Positions 1 to 7,480 of a DNA stretch of 64,000 bases are shown piece by piece. How positions within the stretch are numbered: the stretch's first letter is position 1; each line of letters opens with the position of its first letter. The notes under the pieces are model-generated. The model had not been told where the DNA came from. It searched no databases and saw only the letters and a list, made by a program, of their open reading frames with translations. The position numbers and the translations under genes were made by a program. The stretch is from NCBI RefSeq assembly GCF_020080045.1, contig NZ_CP083451.1:682001-746000 (forward strand), read 5' to 3'. This DNA is from Comamonas odontotermitis. GTDB taxonomy: Bacteria > Pseudomonadota > Gammaproteobacteria > Burkholderiales > Burkholderiaceae_C.

Positions 1-1
1 C

Positions 2-613
2 GAGAAAGACGCGCTCATTCACCGCCTCAAGCACATGAACCCGCGTGCGCCCATTCGTGCAGTGCACTTTGGCGACGTGCCGCTCAAGGAGGTGTTCGAC
101 CTGTTCGGCTTCAACCTGAATGCGAAACTGGACATCGATCCCGATTTCCTCAAGGAAGACGATCATGACCACAGCCATTGCGACCACGACCATGGCAAGT
201 GCGATCACGACCATGATCACCATGCCCACGGCGAAGACTGCGGCCACGACCATACCCATGACCACGAACATGGTGAGCATTGCAACCATCCGCACCACCA
301 TCACCATGACGATGATGTGAAAAGCTTCGTCTACCGGACGGACAAGGTCTTCGATCCGGCAAAGCTGGAGGATTTTCTCGGTGCCATTGTGAACATTTAT
401 GGCCCCCGCATGCTGCGCTATAAAGGCGTCTTGGCAATGAAGGGCACCAATCGTAAAGTGATTTTCCAGGGCGTGCACCAGCTGATGGGCAGTGATCTGG
501 GGCCTGAGTGGACTGCGGATGAGGCGCGCCAGAGCAGGATGGTGTTCATTGGCATCGATCTGCCGCAGGACATCTTCAAGCAAGGTCTGGATCAGTGTGT
601 GGTGACGGCCTGA
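2..613 (+). CDS. CobW/COG0523-family GTPase, C-terminal part (5' end outside window)
   Basis: The reading frame is open from base 2, so this is the C-terminal 203 residues of a longer gene. The piece has an NPRAPI motif, a histidine/aspartate/cysteine-rich stretch encoded at about 155-315 with many HDH and DHDH units, then a CobW C-terminal-like domain (FVYRTDKVFDPAKLEDFL, followed by GVLAMKG). This order is typical of COG0523 GTPases, which act as cytoplasmic metal insertases or chaperones, usually for zinc, cobalt or nitrile hydratase metal. The GTPase domain with its Walker motifs lies upstream of the window, so the metal cannot be assigned. The gene ends 426 bases before dksA. COG0523 genes are often part of zinc-limitation responses, but no Zur site can be judged here because the promoter is outside. 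Confidence 0.88.
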   Translation, partial: EKDALIHRLKHMNPRAPIRAVHFGDVPLKEVFDLFGFNLNAKLDIDPDFLKEDDHDHSHCDHDHGKCDHDHDHHAHGEDCGHDHTHDHEHGEHCNHPHHHHHDDDVKSFVYRTDKVFDPAKLEDFLGAIVNIYGPRMLRYKGVLAMKGTNRKVIFQGVHQLMGSDLGPEWTADEARQSRMVFIGIDLPQDIFKQGLDQCVVTA

Positions 614-680
614 GTTCGTAAACGTCTGCGATCGGGCGTGCCTCAGGGCAAACCCGGCGTTGTACGAGGGCCGCAATCCC

Positions 681-710
681 TTGTTGGCAGGCGTCAATGG
701 CATATACAAT
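681..710 (+). promoter_or_regulatory. Candidate sigma-70 promoter for dksA
   Basis: TTGTTG at 681-686 is followed after 18 bases by TACAAT at 705-710. It lies in the 426-base gene-free stretch 614-1039 and would give dksA a leader of about 320 nt. The rest of that stretch holds no convincing ORF. Promoter matches of this quality also occur by chance. Confidence 0.35.
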
Positions 711-989
711 CGCGGCCCTAAATGCAGCAAAGCGGAAGACACGGTATCCGCAGCTTGCAAGGGCGGGACTGGATCGGTGACATGGCTGCAGCCTGAAGAA
801 TACCGGCAGCCGTGGTGACGACAGAGAAGGAGGCTTGTGCATGCAAGGCCTGCGCTGCTGGAGTGCCGGTGGCGAGAACTTGTACAAAGCGAAGTCGTGG
901 CCTTGCGGCGCGTCTTCAAAGCGGCCCGGTTTCCGGATCGGCCAGAGAGTAGGGCGCTGAACCTGTGTCATTTGGCGCCTTTTGTAACC

Positions 990-1005
990 CGGCGGACGTC
1001 CGCCG
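990..1005. repeat. Perfect 16-bp palindrome in the dksA leader
   Basis: CGGCGGACGTCCGCCG is its own reverse complement. It lies 34 bases upstream of the dksA start codon, inside the presumed 5' leader. It could be an operator or a small RNA hairpin close to the ribosome-binding site. No T-tract follows, so it is not an intrinsic terminator. Confidence 0.5.
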
Positions 1006-1039
1006 CATGGATGAACTGCACTAGCCAGTCAAGAGAACT

Positions 1040-1522
1040 ATGCCAACCACAACGCAAACCACCCCTAAACGCGACACCAAGCTGGCCAATGCCTGGAAGT
1101 CGAAGCCGGCAGATGCGCTCACGGACGATGAAGTGCTGGCCATGCCCGAGAGCGAGTACATGAATGATGTGCAGCTCGCGTTCTTCCGCAACAAGCTCGT
1201 GGAGTTGAAGAAGGGCATCCACCTGAATGCGGATGCAACCACTGAGAACCTGCGCGAGGACACCGTGGTGGTGCCTGACCCCGCTGACCGTGCCACCATT
1301 GAAGAAGAGCACGCCCTGGTCTTGCGCACTCGCGATCGGGAGCGTAAGCTTCTCAAGAAGATTGACCAGTCGATCGCACGCATCGATTCTGGCGATTACG
1401 GCTATTGCGACGAAACTGGCGAGCCGATCGGCGTGGGCCGACTGTTGGCGCGCCCGACAGCCACACTGTCGCTGGAAGCACAGCAGCGCCGTGAGCTGAA
1501 ACAAAAAATGTTTGGCGATTGA
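1040..1522 (+). CDS. dksA: DksA, RNA polymerase-binding transcription factor (zinc-ligand-poor form)
   Basis: DksA enters the secondary channel of RNA polymerase and works with ppGpp to reset transcription in the stringent response. The 160-residue protein has the coiled-coil tip motif DxxDxA at residues 80-85 (DPADRA) and the C-terminal finger fold beginning GYCDETGEPIG. Where classical E. coli DksA has four zinc cysteines, this protein has Cys123, Thr126, Ser144 and Ala147. It should therefore fold without the normal zinc site, as described for C/T/S/A-type DksA proteins. The N-terminus is slightly longer than average (MPTTTQTTPKRD). The start at 1040 follows an AAGAGAA ribosome-binding site. 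The neighbouring CobW-type metal chaperone upstream makes a link to metal status possible but unproven. Confidence 0.96.
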   Translation: MPTTTQTTPKRDTKLANAWKSKPADALTDDEVLAMPESEYMNDVQLAFFRNKLVELKKGIHLNADATTENLREDTVVVPDPADRATIEEEHALVLRTRDRERKLLKKIDQSIARIDSGDYGYCDETGEPIGVGRLLARPTATLSLEAQQRRELKQKMFGD

Positions 1523-1566
1523 GGCTGGAGGGCCAACGCCGGACACACCAAAGAGAGGGAGTAGCC

Positions 1567-3225
1567 ATGAGTGAGGCCAATAAGCCGCCCAAGGGTTTGT
1601 TGTCCAAGGTCGTGCGCTTTGTGACCAAACCGACCACCCAGTGGTCGGAGCTGGACAAGGCGCCCGAACCAGAGAATCCGGAAGAGCAGTACTCCAAGCA
1701 GGCGCTCAAAGAAATCATGGAGCGCAAGCGCCGTAACGATTTCGTGCGCAAGCTCGAGTTTGACCAGTTGCGCAAGATCCGGCGCGAGGCCAACAAATCC
1801 ACCGCACCTGCTGCAGACAGCCTGGGGCCACGCAATTCCGCTGCCATGCTCGAAGCCGCCATGGCCGAAGGCGCAGCTGCCAAGGGAGCCAAGCTGACCC
1901 GGCCGGCCAATACGCTCGAAAAGATCAACGAAATCGAGCAGCAGATGTCCAAACAGTGGTGGTCGGGTGATGGGACTCCTGCCGCCTCTGCTCCAGCCAG
2001 CATCTCCAGCCCGGCGCCTGCGCCAGAGCCCGGCACTGCCCCTGTTCCTCCGGAATCCGTGGTATCTGCCCCCACGCCGCTTGTGTCGCAGGCGGAATCC
2101 GTGATGACCGCACCGCTGGCACCTGGCGTATTTGACGAGCAGGTGGAATCGGGCCGTTTCATCCACGATGTGGATCTGGAAGAGGCCGCAGTGCTGTATG
2201 CCAATGGTGACAGCGCTGGCGCGGAATCATCTCTGCTTGCCTTGGTGCAGCAGCGCAATGGTGATCTGATGGGCCAGTTGGTCGTGTGGCTCACCTTGTT
2301 TGACCTGTACCGCGCCACTGGCGACCAGACCAAGTTCGATTTCCACGCCATTGAATTCGCCAGCAAGTATGGCCGCTCGGCGCCGGTGTGGTTTTCCATG
2401 CCTGACGAACTGGGGGCCAAGGCACAGTCTGCCGATGCGGGTGATGCGGATGTGCGCCTGCTCAACTGGCAGGCACCGCCATCGCTCAGTGCAGCGGCAT
2501 TGTCGGGGCTGCAGGGCAATCTCAAGCGCTTTGCGCCGCCGTGGACCCTGAACTGGTCCCGCGTGGGAGAGGTGCGCGACGAAGTGGTCACGCCACTGCT
2601 CACCTTGTTCCGTTTCTGGGCCGAGCAGCGGGAGGCCCGTGTGGTATTTGCCGGTACTGACAAGCTGCTGGCGGTGCTGGAACAGGAAACACCGGTGGGC
2701 GACAAGGCCGTGTTGGAAGACCGCTGGCTGCTGCGCATGGCCTTGCTGCGGCTCATGGGGCTGGAGCAGGATTTTGAAGCGGCGGCGCTGGACTACTGCG
2801 TCACCTATGAAGTCTCGCCGCCTTCCTGGGTGGCTCCGAAGCTGGAATTTGCGAGCGACAGCAGTCGCAGCAGCGCCAAACCGGTGGTGGATTCGCTGCT
2901 GATCTCCGAATTGCAGAACGACAGCAGAAAGCATGCGGCCACGGATGGCCCGCAGGCGGTGCTGGAAGGCGTCATTGAAGGCGATGCATCGCAGATGCTG
3001 GATGCGTTCACGCCGATGGTCGAGCCCGGCCAACCCTTCACCGTGCGTTGTGATCGTCTGATGCGCATCGATTTTGTTGCCGCTGGCTCGGTGTTGAATT
3101 GGGTGGCTGAGTGCCAGCAGAAGAATGCACTGGTGCGTTTTGGCAACCTGCACCGGCTCAATGCCGTGTTCTTTAACTTGATCGGCATCAACGAACATTC
3201 CATCGTCAACCAACGCGAAAATTAA
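1567..3225 (+). CDS. Large conserved protein with TPR-like middle and STAS-like C-terminus
   Basis: This 552-residue protein has no certain function. It starts with a basic segment (KGLLSKVVRFVTKPTTQWSEL) and a charged helix. An Ala/Pro/Ser-rich linker of about 60 residues follows (roughly residues 130-190). A helical stretch then reads like a tetratricopeptide pair (EEAAVLYANGDSAGAESSLLALV, continued by QLVVWLTLFDLYRATGDQTKF in the next helices). The last 80 residues resemble a STAS/MlaB-like anti-sigma-antagonist fold (LMRIDFVAAGSVLNWV). ATG 1567 is preferred over the earlier alternative start at 1519 because it has a GAGAGGGAG ribosome-binding site and does not overlap dksA. The gene sits 44 bases after dksA, so the two may be co-transcribed. 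A strong hairpin follows at 3248-3341. Confidence 0.8.
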   Translation: MSEANKPPKGLLSKVVRFVTKPTTQWSELDKAPEPENPEEQYSKQALKEIMERKRRNDFVRKLEFDQLRKIRREANKSTAPAADSLGPRNSAAMLEAAMAEGAAAKGAKLTRPANTLEKINEIEQQMSKQWWSGDGTPAASAPASISSPAPAPEPGTAPVPPESVVSAPTPLVSQAESVMTAPLAPGVFDEQVESGRFIHDVDLEEAAVLYANGDSAGAESSLLALVQQRNGDLMGQLVVWLTLFDLYRATGDQTKFDFHAIEFASKYGRSAPVWFSMPDELGAKAQSADAGDADVRLLNWQAPPSLSAAALSGLQGNLKRFAPPWTLNWSRVGEVRDEVVTPLLTLFRFWAEQREARVVFAGTDKLLAVLEQETPVGDKAVLEDRWLLRMALLRLMGLEQDFEAAALDYCVTYEVSPPSWVAPKLEFASDSSRSSAKPVVDSLLISELQNDSRKHAATDGPQAVLEGVIEGDASQMLDAFTPMVEPGQPFTVRCDRLMRIDFVAAGSVLNWVAECQQKNALVRFGNLHRLNAVFFNLIGINEHSIVNQREN

Positions 3226-3247
3226 AGAATTTCGCAAGGGTCGGTAT

Positions 3248-3345
3248 AAAAAAGAGAGCTTGCTGCGCTTGTCCTTCTTGATATTCAGGCATGAAATAAG
3301 CTGAATTTCAGAGAGCACGTGCGCAGCAAGCTCTCTTTTTTGCGT
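3248..3345 (+). terminator. Very long perfect inverted repeat with A- and T-tracts (bidirectional terminator or structured RNA)
   Basis: Bases 3248-3268 and 3321-3341 are perfect 21-nt inverted repeats (core GAGAGCTTGCTGCGC). They begin with six A and end with six T. The 52-nt loop holds a smaller ATTCAG/CTGAAT stem. Downstream, 3374-3388 (GGCTGAAATTCAGCC) repeats the loop motif. It lies between the STAS-like gene and hslV and should end transcription from the dksA side. Confidence 0.75.
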
Positions 3346-3434
3346 AGGGAATGCACTTTCTGCCGCCGGGCATGGCTGAAATTCAGCCCCGAGGGACTTG
3401 GAATGCAAGGTGAGGGCTCCATATACCGGAGACT

Positions 3435-3980
3435 ATGGAACAGTATCACGGCACAACCATTCTCAGCGTGCGGCGCGAAACGCCGCAAGGCATCCAGGTC
3501 GCCATTGGCGGCGACGGCCAGGTCACTCTGGGCAATATCGTCGTCAAGGGCACGGCACGCAAGGTGCGCAAGCTCTACGGCGGCAAGGTTCTGGCAGGGT
3601 TTGCCGGCGCAACGGCCGATGCATTCACGCTGTTTGAACGCTTCGAGGCCAAGCTGGACAAGCACCAGGGTCAGTTGACCCGTGCAGCCATCGAGCTGAC
3701 CAAGGATTGGCGCACCGACCGCGTGCTGCGCCGTCTGGAGGCCATGTTGGCGGTGGCCGACCATACCGCCTCTCTCATCATCACCGGCAACGGGGATGTG
3801 CTGGAGCCCGAGCAAGGCATCGTGGCCATCGGCTCGGGTGGAGCCTACGCCCATTCTGCTGCCAAGGCCTTGCTGAACAATACCGACCTGTCTGCAGAAG
3901 ACGTGGTGCGCAAGTCGCTCGGCATCGCGGGTGAACTGTGTATCTACACCAACATGCACCACACCATCGAGACACTGTAA
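3435..3980 (+). CDS. hslV: HslV, ATP-dependent protease proteolytic subunit
   Basis: HslV forms the double hexameric peptidase core of the HslUV (ClpQY) protease and degrades misfolded or regulatory proteins handed over by HslU. The 181-residue protein begins [14 protein letters not shown]. The first Thr of the TTIL motif (Thr7) is expected to become the N-terminal catalytic nucleophile after propeptide removal. The GDGQVTLGN and [17 protein letters not shown] motifs are typical. hslU follows 141 bases downstream and completes the operon. The gap holds a copy of an interspersed palindromic repeat. Confidence 0.97.
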   Translation: MEQYHGTTILSVRRETPQGIQVAIGGDGQVTLGNIVVKGTARKVRKLYGGKVLAGFAGATADAFTLFERFEAKLDKHQGQLTRAAIELTKDWRTDRVLRRLEAMLAVADHTASLIITGNGDVLEPEQGIVAIGSGGAYAHSAAKALLNNTDLSAEDVVRKSLGIAGELCIYTNMHHTIETL

Positions 3981-4062
3981 CCCTCTCTCTTCATCAGGCG
4001 ATTGCCTTCCCGGCCACTTTCTGCGCGCGGGATGGATGCGGGAAGCAGATGCAGACTAAATA

Positions 4063-4117
4063 CTACTGAATTGATAGCTATCGGCGCTTTTCAGTGAAGC
4101 GCTAAACGGGATTTTTG
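4063..4117. repeat. Interspersed palindromic repeat (GATAGCT/GCGCTT type), copy 1
   Basis: The sequence holds TTGATAGCTATC, then GCGCTT (4084-4089) and its complement AAGCGC (4097-4102), then ATTTTTG. A second similar copy lies at 31683-31750. It fills the hslV-hslU gap directly before the hslU start. Similar short AT/GC mixed repeats are common between genes in Comamonadaceae, from general knowledge of these genomes. Confidence 0.6.
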
Positions 4118-4121
4118 CCAT

Positions 4122-5438
4122 ATGTCATCGATGACGCCTCAGGAAATCGTTTCCGAACTCGACAACCACATCGTCGGCCAGGCCAAGGCCAAGCGCGCCG
4201 TGGCCATTGCGCTGCGCAACCGCTGGCGCCGCCAGCAGGTGGCAGATGGGCTGCGCCAGGAGATCACGCCCAAGAACATTCTGATGATCGGCCCCACCGG
4301 CGTGGGCAAGACCGAGATTGCCCGCCGTCTGGCCAAGCTGGCCGATGCGCCGTTCATCAAGGTGGAGGCGACCAAGTTCACCGAGGTGGGCTATGTGGGC
4401 AAGGATGTGGATGCCATCATCCGCGATCTGGCCGAAGTGGCCATCAAGCAGACGCGCGCCACGGACATGAAGAAGGTGCGGGCCCGCGCCGAAGATGCGG
4501 CCGAAGAGCGGGTTCTGGATGTACTGCTGCCGCCGGCACGCACTGGCGAAGCGGCGCCTGATACAGGCACGCGCCAGGTGTTCCGCAAAAAGCTGCGCCA
4601 GGGCGAGCTGAACGACAAGGAAATCGAAATCGACCTGGCCGAGGCCAAGCAGCAGATCGAGATCATGGGCCCGCAGGGCATGGAAGAAATGGCCGAGCAA
4701 CTGCGCGGCATGTTCAACCAGATGGGGCAGGAAAAGCGCAAGACCCGCAAGCTCAAGATCGGCGAGGCATTGCAGCTGATTGCCGATGAAGAGGCGGCCA
4801 AGCTGGTCAATGAGGACGATGTGAAGACCCGGGCAATCGACAACCTGGAGCAGAACGGCATCGTTTTCATCGATGAAATCGACAAGGTTGCCGCGCGCCA
4901 GGAAAGCAGCGGCGCCGATGTGTCGCGCCAGGGCGTGCAGCGCGACCTGCTGCCGCTGGTCGAAGGAACCACGGTTTCCACCAAGTACGGCATGGTCAAG
5001 ACCGACCATATCCTGTTCATCGCCTCGGGTGCCTTCCATCTGGCCAAGCCCAGCGACCTGATTCCCGAGCTGCAGGGGCGTTTCCCGATCCGGGTGGAGC
5101 TGGAATCGCTGTCGGTGCAGGATTTTGAAGCCATCCTGACGCAGACCCACGCCTCGCTGGTCAAGCAGTACCAGGCGTTGCTGGCGACCGAAGGGGTGAC
5201 GCTCGATTTTCGTCCCGATGGCATCACCCGCCTTGCCTACATCGCCTTCGATGTGAACGAGCGCACCGAGAACATCGGTGCCCGCCGTCTGGCAACGGTG
5301 ATGGAGCGGCTGCTGGAGGAGATTAGCTTCGATGCCACCCGTCTGGGGGGGCAGACCATCACCATCGACGCTGCCTATGTGGACGGCAAGCTGGGCTCAC
5401 TCAGCCAGAACGAAGACCTGTCGCGTTACATCCTATAA
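4122..5438 (+). CDS. hslU: HslU, AAA+ unfoldase of the HslUV protease
   Basis: HslU is the ATP-driven hexamer that unfolds substrates and threads them into HslV. The 438-residue protein has a Walker A GPTGVGKT at residues 57-64, a GYVG pore loop at about 90-93, a Walker B IVFIDEID near 247-253, and the C-terminal tail EDLSRYIL that inserts into HslV. The length matches the family. ATG 4122 is used; ATG 4131 (MTPQEIV) is the alternative. The stop codon ends exactly where a MITE-like repeat begins, so the repeat abuts the gene and may serve as its 3' end. Confidence 0.98.
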   Translation: MSSMTPQEIVSELDNHIVGQAKAKRAVAIALRNRWRRQQVADGLRQEITPKNILMIGPTGVGKTEIARRLAKLADAPFIKVEATKFTEVGYVGKDVDAIIRDLAEVAIKQTRATDMKKVRARAEDAAEERVLDVLLPPARTGEAAPDTGTRQVFRKKLRQGELNDKEIEIDLAEAKQQIEIMGPQGMEEMAEQLRGMFNQMGQEKRKTRKLKIGEALQLIADEEAAKLVNEDDVKTRAIDNLEQNGIVFIDEIDKVAARQESSGADVSRQGVQRDLLPLVEGTTVSTKYGMVKTDHILFIASGAFHLAKPSDLIPELQGRFPIRVELESLSVQDFEAILTQTHASLVKQYQALLATEGVTLDFRPDGITRLAYIAFDVNERTENIGARRLATVMERLLEEISFDATRLGGQTITIDAAYVDGKLGSLSQNEDLSRYIL

Positions 5439-5685
5439 GAACGTGTTTAGGATCTCTACGCAGCCGCGCTGGAATGCAATCGGGATGAGCTCGAAGCGAT
5501 GGGCCGCGGCCTGCGCGGGTGCATGCAAGCAAGGGCCAGCGTGCAGAAATCGCCTGATTTCACTCCAACCCGAAGGGGCAGTGGTTCTGCGGGCGCCCGG
5601 CCTGGCTGTTGGCTACGCACTGCGCCCCTCGCCAGGCGCCCCGCAGAGCGGCTGTCGCGGCGCGAGGATATCGTAAACACGTTCT
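5438..5685. repeat. MITE-like element, long copy A (248 bp)
   Basis: The ends are imperfect inverted repeats: AGAACGTGTTTAGGATCTC at 5438 and the complement of AGAACGTGTTTACGATATC ending at 5685. About 55 bases at the left end match the reverse complement of copy B (23975-24064), and the last 26 bases match its other end, so B looks like A with about 158 internal bases removed. No transposase is encoded. No clear target duplication is visible. The first base overlaps the last base of the hslU stop codon. Confidence 0.8.
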
Positions 5686-5724
5686 AAGGTAGATCGGCCC
5701 CTCCATCAGCGTATGATGCACAGC

Positions 5725-5758
5725 GCGCTCGCCACATGTTGGCGGGCGCTTGCTTTTG
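5725..5758 (+). terminator. Candidate intrinsic terminator after hslVU and the repeat
   Basis: A 10-bp stem (GCGCTCGCCA, 5725-5734, with TGGCGGGCGC, 5740-5749) has a CATGT loop and is followed by TTGCTTTT. The T-tract is interrupted, so strength is uncertain. It separates the hsl operon from the dcw promoter. The AT-rich stretch 5790-5970 beyond it holds no gene. Confidence 0.5.
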
Positions 5759-5977
5759 TGCCATGCATCGTTTTGCAGGTTGTCATGCAGATTGTTTATT
5801 TGTAACCAAAAGAATCTGAAACGACGCCCATTTTCGCCGAAAAGTGCTCAGAGTCTGGATCTAGAGGCGATCCTAAGTGCTTATGAATTAACGGAAATTT
5901 TTTCAGCGTTTTGGCGATGATGCGGATATAAGTTATTGATTTATTTGTGTTTTCATTGCAAATGATTGTGTGAGGTT

Positions 5978-6006
5978 TTGGTGTGCTGGGTAAATCCTGA
6001 TACAGT
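5978..6006 (+). promoter_or_regulatory. Candidate main dcw-cluster promoter
   Basis: TTGGTG at 5978-5983 and TACAGT at 6001-6006 are spaced by 17 bases. Transcription would start near 6013, inside the MraZ-box-like array at 6006-6040, so MraZ bound there could block it. It is the only good promoter match just before mraZ. Confidence 0.45.
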
Positions 6007-6040
6007 GGGGAAAAGTGCAATTTTGTGGGAGAAAGTGCAC
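6006..6040 (+). promoter_or_regulatory. MraZ-binding box array (TGGGN repeats)
   Basis: The 5-mers TGGGG (6006), TGCAA (6016), TGGGA (6026) and TGCAC (6036) recur every 10 bases with 5-base spacers. In E. coli MraZ binds TGGGN direct repeats with 5-base spacers upstream of its own gene. Two of the four units here match fully and two keep only TG. The position just upstream of mraZ supports autoregulation. Confidence 0.6.
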
Positions 6041-6077
6041 TTTCCAACCATCGGAACCCATCACCAAAGACCACACC

Positions 6078-6503
6078 GTGTTTCAGGGAGCCTCTTCACT
6101 CAGCCTCGATGCCAAGGGTCGGTTGTCCATACCGACCCGGCATCGTGACGCGCTGGTGCAGGCTGGTGGCTCGATCACCATCACGCGCCATCCGCATGGC
6201 TGTCTGATGGTGTTTCCCCGCGATGAGTGGGAGGTGTTCAGTTCCAAGATCGCCAAGCTGCCGCTGGATGCCCAGTGGTACAAGCGCATGTTTCTTGGCA
6301 ATGCGATGGAAGTGGAAATGGATGCGACCGGCCGTGTGCTGGTGTCGCCTGAATTGCGCGCGGCTGTCGGCATCACCAAGGAAGCGATCCTGATGGGCAT
6401 GGGCAGCCATTTCGAACTATGGGACAAGGCTACCTACGAAGCGAAGGAAGCCGAAGCCCTGGAAAAGATGACGCCCGAGGCGTTGAAAGACTTTGCATTC
6501 TGA
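6078..6503 (+). CDS. mraZ: MraZ, transcriptional regulator of the dcw cluster
   Basis: MraZ is an AbrB-like DNA-binding protein that forms rings and represses the division and cell-wall cluster from its own promoter. The protein starts [21 protein letters not shown] with GTG at 6078, giving 141 residues, the usual family size. Two SpoVT/AbrB-like halves are visible: [16 protein letters not shown] near the N-terminus and [14 protein letters not shown] in the second half. An in-frame ATG at 6015 is rejected because it would translate the MraZ boxes and the extra residues do not fit the family. The gene is the first of the cluster and ends 7 bases before the rsmH start. Confidence 0.94.
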   Translation: MFQGASSLSLDAKGRLSIPTRHRDALVQAGGSITITRHPHGCLMVFPRDEWEVFSSKIAKLPLDAQWYKRMFLGNAMEVEMDATGRVLVSPELRAAVGITKEAILMGMGSHFELWDKATYEAKEAEALEKMTPEALKDFAF

Positions 6504-6510
6504 GGTGCGT

Positions 6511-7440
6511 GTGGAAAACAAGAACTATCAACACACCACCGTCCTGCTGAACGAGGCGGTTGACGCCTTGCTGCAGGCATCTGTGGACCAGGACCCCATC
6601 TTTGTCGATGGCACCTTCGGGCGCGGCGGGCATTCGCGCCTGGTGCTGTCCCAACTGCCGCCCAATGGGCGGTTGATTGCTTTTGACAAGGATGTGGAGG
6701 CCATTGCCGAGGCGGCGCGCATCAGTGACGCCCGGTTTTCCATTCGCCACCAAGGCTTCAGCCACATGGCGGAACTCCCGGCTGCATCGGTTGCCGGAGT
6801 GTTGCTGGATCTGGGTGTGAGCTCGCCCCAGATCGACAGTCCTGAGCGCGGGTTCAGTTTCCGCTTCGACGGCCCGCTCGACATGCGCATGGACACCACT
6901 CGCGGCCAAAGCGTGGCCGAGTGGTTGCAAGAGGCGGAAATGCAGCAGATTGCGGAGGTGATACGTGACTTCGGTGAAGAACGGTTTGCTGGCCCCATTG
7001 CAAAGGCGATTGTTGCGCGGCGGGAGGCTGGCTCGCCAGTCGCCACCACTGCCGATCTGGCCGAGCTCGTGGCTGGCGCAGTCAAGACCCGCGAGGCTGG
7101 GCAAAACCCTGCCACGCGCACATTCCAGGCTCTTCGGATTTTCATCAATGCCGAGCTTGAGGAGCTCGAGCAGGCGCTAGAGGCCAGCCTGCGGGTGCTG
7201 GCGCCTGGCGGCCGGCTGGTGGTGATCAGCTTCCATTCGCTGGAAGACCGCATCGTCAAGCAATTCATTGCCAGGCATTCCAAAGAGGTCTATGACCGCC
7301 GCGCGCCCTTTGCGGCGCCGCAGCCCATGCGCCTCAAGGCTCTGGAGCGTGTCAAGCCCAGCGAGGCGGAAGTTGCGGCCAATGCACGTGCCCGCAGTGC
7401 CGTGATGCGCGTGGCAGAGCGTACGGAGGTGCCAGCATGA
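6511..7440 (+). CDS. rsmH: RsmH, 16S rRNA (cytosine-1402-N4)-methyltransferase
   Basis: RsmH (MraW) methylates N4 of C1402 in the ribosomal P site using S-adenosylmethionine. The SAM-binding motif [13 protein letters not shown], the [11 protein letters not shown] motif and the [17 protein letters not shown] motif are all present, as is the [12 protein letters not shown] segment. The start is taken as GTG 6511 ([17 protein letters not shown]), because GAGG at 6502-6505 is well spaced from it; GTG 6505 is an alternative. The 309-residue length is normal. The TGA stop overlaps an ATG at 7437 that opens only a 19-codon ORF; ftsL itself starts at 7481. Confidence 0.96.
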   Translation: MENKNYQHTTVLLNEAVDALLQASVDQDPIFVDGTFGRGGHSRLVLSQLPPNGRLIAFDKDVEAIAEAARISDARFSIRHQGFSHMAELPAASVAGVLLDLGVSSPQIDSPERGFSFRFDGPLDMRMDTTRGQSVAEWLQEAEMQQIAEVIRDFGEERFAGPIAKAIVARREAGSPVATTADLAELVAGAVKTREAGQNPATRTFQALRIFINAELEELEQALEASLRVLAPGGRLVVISFHSLEDRIVKQFIARHSKEVYDRRAPFAAPQPMRLKALERVKPSEAEVAANARARSAVMRVAERTEVPA

Positions 7441-7480
7441 GCGCGCTGTACCTGCCCGCATTCAAGACGAAAGGATATCT

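Noticed and set aside
614..650. Possible remnant of the AGAACGTGTT repeat after the cobW-like gene (TCGTAAACGTCTGCGATC)
   Set aside because: Only two short pieces match and the inverted ends are missing.
837..1163. Plus-strand 108-codon ORF upstream of and overlapping dksA
   Set aside because: It overlaps dksA in another frame, has no recognisable domain and looks like a chance GC-rich frame.
1353..2756. Minus-strand 467-codon Ser/Arg-rich ORF over dksA and the STAS-like gene
   Set aside because: It overlaps two well-supported plus-strand genes and has the composition of a GC-rich shadow frame.
6015..6077. Upstream ATG start for mraZ
   Set aside because: It would translate the MraZ boxes and the predicted transcription start; family N-termini match the GTG at 6078.
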